From assembly GCF_033472595.1 (NCBI RefSeq), contig NZ_CP137642.1, positions 248,001 to 312,000 on the forward strand: a stretch of DNA of 64,000 nucleotides. Reading direction: 5' to 3'. The translations under genes were made by a program, and so were the position numbers. The notes below the pieces were generated by a model. That model had not been told where the DNA came from and ran no database searches. It saw only the letters and a program-made list of their open reading frames with translations. This stretch comes from Methanoculleus receptaculi. GTDB lineage: Archaea; Halobacteriota; Methanomicrobia; Methanomicrobiales; Methanoculleaceae. Below are positions 56,001 to 64,000 of this stretch, piece by piece (the stretch's first letter is position 1; each line of letters begins with the position of its first letter).

Positions 56001-56920
56001 CACTGGAGGCCGCACCCGGCGACCGCGTCCCGGTGGAGGAGGGGGGGGTTGTCGTCAGCGATGAGGTTGTGGCACGCGAGACGGTGCAGGCGCTCGATGA
56101 TAGGGTATACTGTCTCACGGTAGCCGATAACCATACCCTTGCCGCAAACGGGATCTTCTGCGGGCAGTGCGACGGTGACGAGGACTGCGTGATGCTCCTC
56201 CTCGACGGGTTGATCAACTTCTCGCGCTCCTACCTCCCGGAGACCCGGGGCGGGACGATGGACGCCCCGCTCGTCCTGACGACACGGATCGACCCGGCAG
56301 AGGTCGATAAGGAGTGTCACAACGTCGATGTCTGCGACCATTACCCCCTGGAGGTCTACAACGGTTGCCTCGCATACACCCACCCAAAAGACCTTGACGA
56401 CCACGTCGACCGGGTGGAACGGCGGCTCGGCACCCCGGCACAGTTTGAGGGGTTCTCGTTCACCCACCCGACCTCGAACATCTCGGCGGGACCGCTCGAG
56501 TCCACCTACACTAAACTGGGGTCGATGCTTGAGAAACTGGAGGCGGAACTCGAACTCGCGAAGAAGATCCGGGCGGTGGATGAGGACGATGTTGCTGAAC
56601 GTGTCCTGAACACTCATTTCATCCGCGACCTCCAGGGGAACCTCAACGCTTTTTCAAAGCAGAAGGTGCGGTGCATGAAGTGCAACGCGAAGTACAGGCG
56701 GATGCCGCTTGCGGGGAAGTGCACCCGTTGCGGCGGAAACGTAATCCCCACCGTTCACGAGGGTTCGGTGAAGAAGTACCTGGAGATGTCGCGAAACATC
56801 TGTGCAAACTACCGGGTGTCTGATTACACAAAACAGCGGGTGGAGGTGCTCGCGATGCAGATCGAGTCCACCTTCGGCGAGCCCCCCGAGCGGCAGCTGG
56901 GGCTTGCGGACTTTATGTGA
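53057..56920 (+). CDS. polC: DNA polymerase D large subunit (DP2) with intein
   Basis: Catalytic subunit of the archaeal replicative polymerase D. The 1287-codon frame contains a 165-residue intein (residues 873-1037); removal leaves a normal 1122 residues. DP2 landmarks include [31 protein letters not shown] near 132-162, the zinc motifs [16 protein letters not shown] and [16 protein letters not shown] near 635-675, FHAAKRRN immediately before the intein, and [19 protein letters not shown] immediately after. The last holds catalytic aspartates. A final zinc motif is [22 protein letters not shown]. The small subunit DP1 is not in this window. Confidence 0.95.
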   Translation: MEVSPAIARYFEEIDAGLEAAMRLAAAARARCLDPRTEVEIPVASDLADRVEALLGYRGIAARIRELEEVMSREEAALRIGDDFVARKFGETTREDILDHAIRAALALLTEGVVAAPTEGIAKVGLGRNDDGTDYLKIYYAGPIRSAGGTAQALSVLVGDYVRRALGIGRYIPRPDEVERYIEEIRQYNNIMSLQYLPGEKELRMIIENCPVCIDGEPTEQQEVSGYRNLERVETNTVRGGMALVVAEGLALKAPKVLKNVRKMEMEGWDWLDDLISGATTATSEEDDASAAIKPRDKYIRDLIGGRPVFAYPMRRGGFRLRLGRARNTGFAAAGLNPATMHILGDFLAVGTQMKIERPGKAAGIVPVDSIQGPTVKLQNGEVRRVDDAAETRKVLGQVEEILDVGEILISFGEFMENNHPLIPPAYCEEWWMLEGGPRHPENELEAIEFAIEGAPLHPDYTYMWDDITPADIARLADTVSTVGRTEDGVLLLPNRPEVKAILEELLVPHHLSGDRIAIREHLVFLACLGLTLELEKRPEWQDAPMENSLDLVMHLSGFRIRSRAGTRIGGRMGRPGKSKPREMRPPPHSLFPIGDEGGSRRSFQAACTSKPRSNTDGGVIEVETGERRCPACGAFTYKNLCDCGTHTNPVFRCPKCGKEVGEGVCPRCRVETVCLQKVTINVRAEYAAALERLDLRESSIALLKGVRGLISRERPVEPIEKGILRALQNLYVFKDGTVRYDMIDLPLTHFRPGEIGVPIERLHELGYTRDIHGQELASDDQVLELRHQDILVSEDCGEWLVRVSKFIDELLVKFYGLEPFYNAEKPTDLVGHLLIGLAPHTSAGVLARLIGFSKAPVGYGHPFFHAAKRRNCFAGDTEITVSDGRRWLTIPIRQFVVENFDISRPGLDHLGTYYSDPKQPFYVRSIDTQGRVSLKRVTSVSVHRAPAHMIRFETRRGKFITVTPDHAMLVWDTDYLRKVRALEAAPGDRVPVEEGGVVVSDEVVARETVQALDDRVYCLTVADNHTLAANGIFCGQCDGDEDCVMLLLDGLINFSRSYLPETRGGTMDAPLVLTTRIDPAEVDKECHNVDVCDHYPLEVYNGCLAYTHPKDLDDHVDRVERRLGTPAQFEGFSFTHPTSNISAGPLESTYTKLGSMLEKLEAELELAKKIRAVDEDDVAERVLNTHFIRDLQGNLNAFSKQKVRCMKCNAKYRRMPLAGKCTRCGGNVIPTVHEGSVKKYLEMSRNICANYRVSDYTKQRVEVLAMQIESTFGEPPERQLGLADFM
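55673..56167 (+). other. mini-intein in polC
   Basis: In-frame splicing element of 165 residues placed between FHAAKRRN and CDGDEDC in the polymerase active-site region. Block A is [13 protein letters not shown] with Cys1; block B is [19 protein letters not shown] with the TxxH-type TPDH; block F is [21 protein letters not shown]. There is no homing endonuclease domain. The C-terminal residue is Gln instead of Asn, and the residue before it is Gly instead of His. A Gln-ending intein at this polymerase is known in Pyrococcus. The +1 residue is Cys. Confidence 0.9.
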
Positions 56921-56932
56921 GAGTGAGGCTGC

Positions 56933-57775
56933 GTGACAACGCTCCCGCCCGCGGCCGTCCTGGCTGCCCTGAGATCCGGGACGCCCATCCCGACGGAGGA
57001 GCCCCGGTTGCCCTGGATTGAGCGGCTGGGATGCGGCACCCCGGCATACCGTTTAACGGTGCCCGCGTCTGCGCCTTGCCGGACACTTCTCTTCTTCCAC
57101 GCCGGTGGATTCACCTCCTGCTCGACGGCCGACCACCTCGACCTCTGTGCGAGGCTCGCGGATGCCGCGGGCGCCGAGGTCGTCTCGGTCGACTACCGTC
57201 TCGCCCCGGAGCACCCGTTCCCTGCAGCGGTTGAGGACGCTCTCTCTGTCTACCGTTACCTGCTGGATGGGGGTTGCCTCCCGGCTCAACTGGTGCCGGT
57301 AGGGATATCGGCCGGCGGGACGCTCGTCCTCTCGATGCTCCTTGCCGGGCGGAGCCTGGGGCTGCCGATGCCGGCAGCGGCGGTCCTCCTCTCCCCAGCG
57401 GTGGATCTGCTATTCCAGGGCGAGTCGATGATATTCAATCAGGAGACCGACTGGCTCACGCCTGACCGCCTTGAGGCGATGCGTGATGACTACCTTGCCG
57501 GGCACGACCCCTCCGACCCGCTGGCATCCCCGCTGTATGCGGACGTTGGGGGGCTGCCGCCGCTCTTTGTGCAGGCGGGGGGAGGTGAGGTGCTGATCGA
57601 CGGGATCAGAGCCTTTGTGGAGACCGCACGGCTCGAGGGGGTTCCCGTAACCTTCGACTGTGTCGAAGGGGTGTTTCATTTCTGGCAGGTGTTTGCCGGC
57701 GTTCTCCCGGAGGCCGCGGAAGCGATCGAACGGGCAGGGGTGTTCGTCCAGAGGTGCGTGCCTGAGGGGGAGTGA
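56933..57775 (+). CDS. alpha/beta-hydrolase esterase (hormone-sensitive-lipase type)
   Basis: 280-residue cytoplasmic carboxylesterase-like protein. The oxyanion-hole motif is FFHAGGF (HGGG-like, with the second Gly replaced by Ala), the nucleophile elbow is GISAGG (near residue 124; GDSAGG in most relatives), the acid is near SPLYADVGGLPPLF and the histidine is in GVFHFWQVF. The VDYRLAPEHPFPAAVEDAL stretch is highly typical. The start is a GTG, 12 bases after polC, so co-transcription is possible. Substrate unknown. Confidence 0.87.
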   Translation: MTTLPPAAVLAALRSGTPIPTEEPRLPWIERLGCGTPAYRLTVPASAPCRTLLFFHAGGFTSCSTADHLDLCARLADAAGAEVVSVDYRLAPEHPFPAAVEDALSVYRYLLDGGCLPAQLVPVGISAGGTLVLSMLLAGRSLGLPMPAAAVLLSPAVDLLFQGESMIFNQETDWLTPDRLEAMRDDYLAGHDPSDPLASPLYADVGGLPPLFVQAGGGEVLIDGIRAFVETARLEGVPVTFDCVEGVFHFWQVFAGVLPEAAEAIERAGVFVQRCVPEGE

Positions 57776-57830
57776 TGGGGGCGGCCGAGGCCATCAAACT
57801 CATTACTCTGCAGGTTCAAATGTTACAGGC

Positions 57831-57913
57831 GCGAGGGTAGCCAAGCGGTCAACGGCGGTCGACTCAAGATCGACTCTCAAAGGAGTTCGCGGGTTCGAAT
57901 CCCTCCCCTCGCA
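57831..57913 (+). tRNA. tRNA-Leu (anticodon CAA)
   Basis: 83-nt cloverleaf with long variable arm. The acceptor stem pairs GCGAGGG (57831-57837) with CCCTCGC (57906-57912) plus discriminator A. The anticodon stem GTCGA/TCGAC (58-62 with 70-74) is perfect and presents CAA at 57865-57867, reading UUG. The variable arm has a CTC/GAG stem. The T arm (GCGGG-TTCGAAT-CCCTC) contains one C-U mismatch. CCA is not encoded and no intron is present. It borders an insertion-sequence cluster. Confidence 0.9.
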
Positions 57914-58145
57914 TCCAGACGTGACGTCACAATCCCTTCAAAATCTTTATCAGCTCTTCCTCTGACCTTTTCTCATGGAACCTACCACATCCATTAACGA
58001 AGTTTTCCATTCGATCAGGTATGAATATCAAATTCGTGCCATAGATACCGCTCTTTTACGTGAAACCCACCTTTCGCACTAACTTGAGCCCTCGGTAGAA
58101 TTATCAAACCGCAAGATCCTTGTACTTTCCGGAAAAACCTCTGTT
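57914..58145. other. gap between tRNA-Leu and IS1634-type transposase
   Basis: Lower GC than its surroundings. ATG 57975 opens a 34-codon frame (MEPTTSINEVFHSIRYEYQI...), possibly the stub of an interrupted gene or part of the element. The left end of the IS1634-type element should lie here, but I could not fix an inverted repeat because the matching right end has been lost. Confidence 0.35.
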
Positions 58146-59759
58146 GTGCCCACTTCTGCTGACTTCATCGAAGGCTCCAATGTCTCGATCGGCCATCTCG
58201 GGATCGTTGCCGGTGCTTTCGACACCCTCGGGATCGCCGGGGTCGTTGACCGTGCCATTCCCAAAACAAGGCACCAACACCTCACCCACGGGGATATTGT
58301 CAAAGCCATGGTGCTCAACGGTCTCGGGTTTGTCGAACGGCGACTCTACCTGTATCCGGAATTCTTCTCGGACATCGCCGTCGACCGGCTCCTCGGCGAC
58401 GGCGTGACGATCGACCACCTCAACGACGACGTCCTGGGCCGGACGCTCGACGCGATCGCCGCGTACGGTCCGACCGAGCTCTTCAACGAGATCGTTGCCG
58501 AGTGCCTCCTCGCCAGCGACTACGGCACACACTGCCTCCACGTCGACACCACCGCCTTCAGCGTCAGCGGCGAGTATGACGCCGACACCGACCTCCCGCG
58601 ACATGACCATCACCTACGGCCATCCCAAAGACGGTCGGTGGGACCTCAAGCAGTTCGTCCTCGGAATGGCGACCGATCAGCATGGCATCCCGCTCTTTCT
58701 GCAGACCTTCTCCGGGAACGAATCCGATAAGAAGACGCTGCTGACGATCATCACTCAACTGACTGAGAACCTGCAGCACCCGGGCAAGGTCTATCACATC
58801 GCCGATGCCGCCTTCTACACCGCCGAGAACCTCGCGACGCTCGGCACCCATACCTTCTCTGGATCAGCCGGGTGCCGGCGACCCTGAACGAGGTCAAGGA
58901 TCTCGTCGCCGCAGACCTGCCCCTGCACCCGTGCGCGGACGACCGCTACCGGTATGCGGAGCATATGTCTGAATATGCCGGCATCCCGCAGAAATGGGTC
59001 GTCTACCACTCGGCACCGATGCAGGAGCAGCAGGAGAAGACATTCGCAAAAAGGCTGGAGAAGGACAGAAAAAAGGCAGAGACGTCGCTCCGAAAACTCA
59101 GGGCACAGGAGTTCGCCTGCGAGCCGGATGCCCGGATCGCCGCCGAGAAGTGGTTGCAGGAGCACCTGCAGTTCCGTTTTAGTTCTCTGGACATCCGAAC
59201 AACTACCCGGAAGCTGACGAAGAAGCGGGGCAGGCCGAAGGCGGATGAGCCAGTGGAGACGGTCTATACGGTCTCTGCGGAGCTTGAGTACAACCCCCTG
59301 GTTGTCGAACAACGTCGGCAGAAACTCGGCCGGTTCGTTCTGGCGACGAACGATCGGGAACTTTCACCGGACGACCTGCTCAAAAACTACAAAGAGCAGG
59401 GCACGGTGGAGCGGGGGTTCCGGTTCCTCAAGGATCCCTCGTTCCGGGTGGCGGAGATCTATCTCAAGAAACCCTCCCGGATCCAGGCACTGGCGATGAT
59501 CATGGTCCTCTGTCTCTTCATCTATGCGATGACTGAGTTCCGGCTCCGCCGGAAACTGCAGGAGAACGGGGAAACGGTGACCGGTCAGACGAAGAAGCAG
59601 ACCCGAAAACCAACCCTGAAGTGGGTGTTCTTCCGCTTCCGCGGAGTCCGGGAACTCCGGTTCCAAGCGGAGGAGGCGGTGACGGTGCTGGTTACGAACA
59701 TGAACCCGGAGTTCTGGAAGATACTCCGGTTGCTTGGAACGGAGTATGAAAATTACTAG
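58146..59759 (+). pseudogene. IS1634-type transposase broken by two frameshifts
   Basis: Three frames read as one DDE transposase of about 535 residues. The N-terminal DUF4277-like part is GIAGVVDRAIPKTRHQHLTHGDIVKAMVLNGLGF, and the first catalytic Asp is in HCLHVDTTAFSVSGEYD. A shift near 58597 leads to DMTITYGHPKDGRWDLKQF. A second near 58858 rejoins the first frame at WISRVPATLNEVKDL. The C-terminal YxxxxxVERGFRFLKDPSFR...SRIQALAMIMVLCLFIYA is diagnostic for IS1634. Both shifts are single-base changes. The stop TAG (59757-59759) touches the first base of the IS66-type element. Confidence 0.85.
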
Positions 59760-59771
59760 TAACAGGTCAGG
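59759..59771 (+). repeat. left terminal inverted repeat of the IS66-type element
   Basis: GTAACAGGTCAGG, exact complement of 61353-61365; its first G is also the last base of the upstream transposase stop codon. Confidence 0.85.
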
Positions 59772-61228
59772 TATACCTGTAAGCCGCAGTTGGTATGAAG
59801 GCCTCTCCCTCGAATGCTCTCCGGATGGCCGTGATTACCGACCCTCCATTCTTCCTCACCGTTGAGATGTACCCCCGAACCCTGCAGAAGTTAGATGCCC
59901 CCTCCACACAACTGAGACGTCCCTGAGATCTTCTGCTGAACCTTCACCATCCTGATATCGCGCTCTGCAAGGTTGTTCGTAAACGGCACCCTGAAATCGG
60001 TCATGAACCGGAGGATCTCTACACGATATCTCTGACACCGGTCAATGAGGTTCTCAGCAGGAGTTCGTCTCTTCCGACTACGTCTCCCTCCTTGAACCGG
60101 CAGAGGAGAAGAGGGGTTCTCTGCCTTCCCGCTCTCGAGGATCAGATCAAATTGTCTTTGAAACTCCTCGATCTCAACCGGTGTGAGGGAAACCGCTGAT
60201 TCCGGGGCTCCATCAACAGCGGCGTAGATCTCAAGGAGGAGATCATGCATCTCATCAGACCAACGCTGGCCGGTATTCTCCGATATCCCTTTGAGATCGC
60301 GGAGGATATGGGCATTACAGACCGCATGCTCGCATGCATACCCGAAGTATGGCGACCAGCAATCATGGACCATGATCCCCTTGAACGCAGGAAGTACACC
60401 GATCGCATCCATCGCCGCCGATCCTCTTTTCGGATGATGACCATAAAGCGTGAGGAGATCCGTACTGGCTGTATGCAGCCATTCTCGTTTGCCGTTCACC
60501 CGGAATCCGGTTTCATCAGCATGCAGAACAGGTGCTCCCTGCAGAAGGTGTTTCACCTCTTCTTCAAAACCGTCAAGGTTTACTGCACAGGCTGAAACGG
60601 ACTGCATCAGGGTTGCCTTGACCGGGGAACACCCAAAGATGTCCGTGAAGATCTCCGCTGAACGTTCATACGGAAGCAACTGGTAGATGCAGAAGTAAAC
60701 CATCAACGCCCGGATATTGTAGCCGTATTGGAGGTAAGCCGGAACCTCCTCGGGGAATGACCCTTCATGTATCCGACCACAGTGTGGGCAGACGACCGTT
60801 TCAGCGTGATGTTCGGTAACAACTACCTGGAGTGGGGGAATGTCATGAACCTGTCTCTTCTGAACAGAGGATGCCGGGACGAGAGCAAGGTATGCACCAC
60901 ATTCTTCACAGACATCTGCGCGGTGTGTCTGGATGATGTCTGGAGTCTCACACCATTCAATCGTCCGACCTTCATGTCCTTTCTGACCACCCGGACGTTT
61001 CCCGGTCTTTTTACGCTCTTTCTGAGGCCGTTTGAAGCCATCGGTGGATGGGGGACGACTGCTGTTTTGACTGTTCATGTTGAGACGTCGTTCGAGTTCA
61101 GCGATCCGGGCCTGCTGAAGTGAGCAGAGTTCTTGAAGTTGCTTGACTTCTTCTTCCAGACGCTGGATGATCGTGACGATCGCTTCAGGGTCGTTCTGTA
61201 TCAGTGCAAGAATATCGTCACGTTCCAT
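59767..61228 (-). pseudogene. IS66-family transposase, frameshifted near the C-terminus
   Basis: 445 residues are read intact from ATG 61228: an N-terminal coiled-coil zipper (IIQRLEEEVKQLQELCSLQQARIAELERRL), NSSRPPSTDG, GGQKGHEGRT, a zinc-binding part (CEECGAYLAL, CPHCGRIHEG), and the DDE core with HADETGF, HDCWSPYF and NNLAERDIRMVKVQQKISGT. Reading then ends early in SQLCGGGI at 59891. In the next frame the family C-terminus resumes (EGASNFCRVRGYISTVRKNGGSVITAIRRAFEGE) to a stop at 59767. One base change separates them. It may be inactive, or the shift could be a read error. Confidence 0.85.
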
Positions 61229-61352
61229 GATGACATAACCTGAATATCTATTTATCTCTCATTATATAAAGATCTAACGGTTGTATGGGCGTATTTTCAG
61301 AAAAGGGGGATTGTGATATGATGGGTAAGAGCAAGGCGGGGTGAAGGGGTGT

Positions 61353-61365
61353 CCTGACCTGTTAC
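61353..61365 (-). repeat. right terminal inverted repeat of the IS66-type element
   Basis: CCTGACCTGTTAC on the plus strand, the exact inverse of 59759-59771. Confidence 0.85.
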
Positions 61366-61376
61366 TTTATTTATAG
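61366..61376 (+). promoter_or_regulatory. TATA box of the Dps-like gene, abutting the IS66 end
   Basis: TTTATTTATAG begins the very next base after the IS inverted repeat. A 5' end near 61397 would leave a 17-base leader with GAGGTG at 61403-61408. Confidence 0.55.
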
Positions 61377-61413
61377 CATATGATTGATTGTTGTACGTTC
61401 AAGAGGTGTATTG

Positions 61414-61965
61414 ATGGCTAAAGTATCACAGGAAATGGTTAAGAAATCGGGTGTTAATCTGGATGAGCTCATCGATCTGCTGGTCAGGAATGCCGGAGCA
61501 GAGTTAACGACCTATTACTATTATACAATACTCCGGTTTAACCTGATCGACATCGAGGGTGAAGGAATCAAGGAGATCGCTGAAACCGCCCGGATCGAGG
61601 ACCGGAACCACTTCGAAGCCCTGGTCCCGCGGATTTACGAGCTCGGGGGAAAACTTCCTGAGAGCATGGTGGACTTCCACAATCTCTCAGCATGTCCGCC
61701 AGCAAAACTCCCCAAAAATTCACGGGACGTACGAGCCATTCTGAAAGTCCTGGTCGAGGCTGAGCGCTGCGCTGTCCGCGGATACACTCATATCTGCGAC
61801 ATCACGGCGGGAAAAGATCACCGGACCTACGATCTTGCCCTCGCAATTCTGAACGAAGAGATCGAACACGAGTCCTGGTTCTCGGAATTCCTTGGCGAAG
61901 AACCGTCAGGACACTTCCTGCGACGCGGCGAGACATCCCCGTTTGTATCAAAGTTCTTGAGATAA
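61414..61965 (+). CDS. Dps-like ferritin-superfamily protein
   Basis: 183-residue four-helix protein of the DPSL/bacterioferritin-like group, which stores iron and consumes peroxide. Metal-ligand candidates are GAELTTYYYY (Glu near residue 30), ARIEDRNHFEAL (Glu/His near 66-70), EAERCAVRGYTHICD (near 112-126) and NEEIEHESWF (near 150). Cysteines in SACPPAK and AERCAVRG resemble the pair seen in archaeal Dps-like proteins. The ATG at 61414 follows GAGGTG by five bases. The insertion sequence upstream leaves no room for a regulatory site beyond the TATA box. Confidence 0.83.
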   Translation: MAKVSQEMVKKSGVNLDELIDLLVRNAGAELTTYYYYTILRFNLIDIEGEGIKEIAETARIEDRNHFEALVPRIYELGGKLPESMVDFHNLSACPPAKLPKNSRDVRAILKVLVEAERCAVRGYTHICDITAGKDHRTYDLALAILNEEIEHESWFSEFLGEEPSGHFLRRGETSPFVSKFLR

Positions 61966-62093
61966 ACGGACAAAAAATTCTCAATTTTTTCGGGACCAAG
62001 ACCCGCATATCAGAGATGGGGGTGAGTCATACGTGAATAATCGGTTAAATCCTAATACCACTGATCCCATCCACCCGGGGGAACACTCCTGAC

Positions 62094-62906
62094 ATGATCG
62101 ATCTTTTCCTATCCCTCCCTCCGGTAGTGCAGGCACTTCTTGGCGGATGTTTCACCTGGAGCTTTACTGCGCTTGGTGCTGCAGTCGTCTTCATGACCAG
62201 GAGATTTAACCAGCGTCTCCTCGACGGAATGATGGGTTTTGCCGGCGGAGTGATGGTTGCGGCCAGTTTCTGGTCACTCCTGATACCTGCTCTCGACCTG
62301 GCGGAGGAGATGGAGTTTATCCCGTGGCTTCCCGTCGCTTCCGGGTTTGCAGCGGGATGGATATTTCTGATGCTCCTGGACCGGATAATTCCCCACCTCC
62401 ATATAGGTTTTCCAGTAGAAGAGGCAGAGGGGATGAAGTCTTCCTTACATCACACAACGCTTCTTGTGCTTGCCATCACCATGCACAACATACCGGAGGG
62501 GCTGGCAATCGGGGTGGCATTCGGGGCTGTTGCGCTGGCGATTCCACAGGCCACGATCGCTGGTGCAATGGCGTTGACCATCGGTATAGCCATCCAGAAT
62601 TTCCCGGAGGGCCTCGCCGTATCGATGCCGCTCCGGAGGGAGGGTATATCCAGGCTCCGCTGTTTCTGGTATGGCCAGCTATCGGCCGTTGTTGAGCCGG
62701 TGATGGCCGTGATCGGTGCCGCGGTCGTTATCTTGGCCCGACCTGCACTTCCTGTGGCCCTGGCCTTTGCAGCAGGTGCCATGGTCTTTGTCGTGATCGA
62801 AGAAGTCATTCCGGAATCGCTTAAGAACGGTTTTGAAGCGACAGCAACCTCGGGATTCCTTGCAGGGTTCCTGGTCATGATGATCCTGGATGTGGGCCTT
62901 GGATGA
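62094..62906 (+). CDS. ZIP-family metal transporter
   Basis: 270-residue membrane protein that takes up zinc or another divalent metal. Eight hydrophobic helices are suggested; the metal-binding helices 4 and 5 are intact with TMHNIPEGLAIGVAFGA (near residue 133) and IAIQNFPEGLAVSMPLR (near 164). The short loop after helix 3 has a histidine pair (HLHIGFP). Most like the ZupT branch. It follows the Dps-like gene by 128 bases; joint metal handling is possible but not shown. Confidence 0.9.
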   Translation: MIDLFLSLPPVVQALLGGCFTWSFTALGAAVVFMTRRFNQRLLDGMMGFAGGVMVAASFWSLLIPALDLAEEMEFIPWLPVASGFAAGWIFLMLLDRIIPHLHIGFPVEEAEGMKSSLHHTTLLVLAITMHNIPEGLAIGVAFGAVALAIPQATIAGAMALTIGIAIQNFPEGLAVSMPLRREGISRLRCFWYGQLSAVVEPVMAVIGAAVVILARPALPVALAFAAGAMVFVVIEEVIPESLKNGFEATATSGFLAGFLVMMILDVGLG

Positions 62907-62982
62907 GGGCGCAAGACCAGTTCCTCTATAATTCCCAAAGATTTCGCAAATACTATCTGTTCCGGGTTGCACAGTGTTGTTA

Positions 62983-63162
62983 ATGAATTTCCGTCTCTTA
63001 ATTCCGATAATCGTAGCCGTTTTTGCAGTGATTGCAGCGGTTCTATTCTCCTTCTGGCCGCAATCACCATCCGGGGATGAGTCGCTCACTATGGTTATCA
63101 TTGCGACCTCAGATCTCCAGAGCCTGGTGGAGCCGTTCAAACCCAAACTCCTCATACATTAG
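62983..63162 (+). pseudogene. 5' stub of a metallophosphoesterase gene cut by an insertion sequence
   Basis: The ATG at 62983 opens an N-terminal membrane anchor (MNFRLLIPIIVAVFAVIAAV) and then TMVIIATSDLQSLVEPF, which resembles the first metal-binding strand of 5'-nucleotidase-like metallophosphoesterases (TSDLQS). The reading ends at 63162, just where an IS4-type element begins on the other strand. The rest of the enzyme is absent from the window. The match rests on a short motif. Confidence 0.55.
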
Positions 63163-64000
63163 GGAATATATTCAGTTCAAGCCTCTCTGCGATCTTCCGT
63201 ACCTGCTTTGGCACCTCGGTGATCGCTCTCTCCTCCCCGCTCCTCACTGCATACACCTTTGAAAGTTTCAGGAGGAGACCATGCGGTGAGAGATGAGCGG
63301 TCATTCCCACTTTCTTGATCCTATTCAGGATCCTGCAGTAGAGGTAGAGACACAGGAACCCCACAAAGACGTGGCCAAAGACCGCCGTTGCATCGCGGAG
63401 GTATAGTTTATCCGCCTGGATTAAACTGTTGAACACAAGCATTATGTTCTTCCACCAGGCTTCTGGACTTGTAGAGGTCGTAGACCTCCCGGGGTTCTGC
63501 CGCGAGGGATGAGACGATCAGGATCCGGCCAGCGCGCTTCAGTCGCTTATTCAGCGTCTCTCGGTCGATCACCCCCTCTTCCAGCAACCGGTAGAGCGTC
63601 TTCTCCTCCTCCGCCACCAGATCGACATCCTCATAGAGGTAGAGCGTCACCCCCTCCACCTCACGTTTCCCCGCATGGATCAGCCGTTTGTGGTAGAAGA
63701 AGTGGTCGGTGAGGTGGATCCGGGTCTCATACCGGGTGCTGTTGCGGCGCTGGGGGAGGACGAACTGGAGTCCTGACTCTCGCAGCAGGTTCTCGTTTGC
63801 CTCCGAGACGAAACCCCTATCGAGAACGAGGGTCGCGCCAGGGGCATCGATCTCGGCGAGGGACCGGACAAGCGTGGCGACATCCCGGACCGAGCCTGGC
63901 AGGCCCCGGATCATCACAGGAAGTCCTGTATCGGTCGCACTGAAGAGCGCGATGTTGACCTGCGGGAGCCAGATATCATCGGCGTTGTAGCCGAACTCGG
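63152..64000 (-). pseudogene. IS4-type transposase, frameshifted and running off the window
   Basis: The frame is open at the window edge (FGYNADDIWLPQVNIALFSATDTGLPVMIRG) and contains the second Asp region LVLDRGFVSEANENLL. The YxxRxxxE signature (YKSRSLVEEHN) of IS4-superfamily enzymes comes shortly before this frame ends at 63408. The family C-terminus (FNSLIQADKLYLRDATAVFGHVFVGFLCLYLYCRIL) continues in another frame to 63152. One base shift near 63440 separates them. The N-terminus and the far end of the element lie beyond the window. Confidence 0.8.

Larger units (their letters stand above)
59759..61365 (-). mobile_element. IS66-type insertion sequence (ISBst12-like), complete
   Basis: 1607-bp element with perfect 13-bp terminal inverted repeats, GTAACAGGTCAGG at 59759-59771 and its complement at 61353-61365. 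GTAA ends are usual for IS66. One transposase gene without accessory tnpA/tnpB is typical of the ISBst12 subgroup. The 8-base flanks differ (AATTACTA and TTTATTTA), so no target duplication is visible. Confidence 0.85.

Noticed and set aside
57921-57930. Palindrome GTGACGTCAC just after tRNA-Leu, considered as an integrase attachment site
   Set aside because: No repeat of the tRNA 3' end and no integrase gene is seen nearby.

Overview
The window is chromosomal DNA, about 60% GC, from a methanogenic euryarchaeon. It most resembles the Methanomicrobiales, and Methanoculleus in particular; that rank is inferred from gene content and style, because no 16S rRNA or mcr gene lies here. Archaeal markers include the large subunit of DNA polymerase D, replication protein A with its partner, a thermosome subunit, TiaS, deoxyhypusine synthase, a CTP-type riboflavin kinase, archaeal FAD synthetase, a four-subunit pyruvate:ferredoxin oxidoreductase and archaeal-type HMG-CoA synthase. 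Many starts sit 22-30 nt downstream of a TATA-like box, which points to frequent leaderless mRNAs; other genes use strong AGGAGG-type sites.

Layout. 1-12 kb: PhoU, an RNB exonuclease, an MscS channel, a glutamine synthetase-family enzyme, DUF61, a MerR-like coiled-coil protein, a YgjP-like metallopeptidase, a membrane protein, RibL, a JAMM protease, a dihydropteroate synthase-like protein, a PHP phosphoesterase and TruA. 12-24 kb: porBAGD, a zinc-ribbon protein, a COG1331 thioredoxin-domain protein, a metal-chelate ABC importer, an ADP-forming acyl-CoA synthetase, a Nudix hydrolase and a family 4 uracil-DNA glycosylase. 24.3-26.1 kb is a decayed patch holding two broken exported-protein genes. 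26-38 kb is housekeeping: class II LysRS, YwbE, thermosome, COG1395 regulator, TiaS, a long non-coding stretch, Dys, PyrF, a free-standing glycyl-radical domain overlapping CbiZ, DUF1858, and RPA with its partner.

37.7-39 kb is an accessory island: a hairpin resembling the end of an IS605/TnpB element, and a serine-recombinase-like gene that has lost most catalytic residues and has inverted repeats at its promoter. 39-48.3 kb carries riboflavin genes (ribB, and ribK with a DNA-binding domain) divergent from a regulator that leads into isoprenoid genes: HMG-CoA synthase, thiolase, DUF35, then an HD hydrolase, UbiX, a UbiD-family decarboxylase and the large subunit of an aconitase-X enzyme. This fits the archaeal mevalonate variant through trans-anhydromevalonate phosphate. 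48.3-57.8 kb has a SERCA-like calcium ATPase with a probable CTG start, two HEAT-repeat proteins, the DNA polymerase D large subunit interrupted by a small intein with an atypical C-terminus, and an esterase.

57.8-64 kb begins with tRNA-Leu(CAA) and becomes an insertion-sequence cluster: a frameshifted IS1634-type transposase, a complete IS66-type element at its stop codon, a Dps-like gene whose TATA box touches the IS66 end, a ZIP transporter, and a metallophosphoesterase gene cut short next to an IS4-type transposase that runs off the window.
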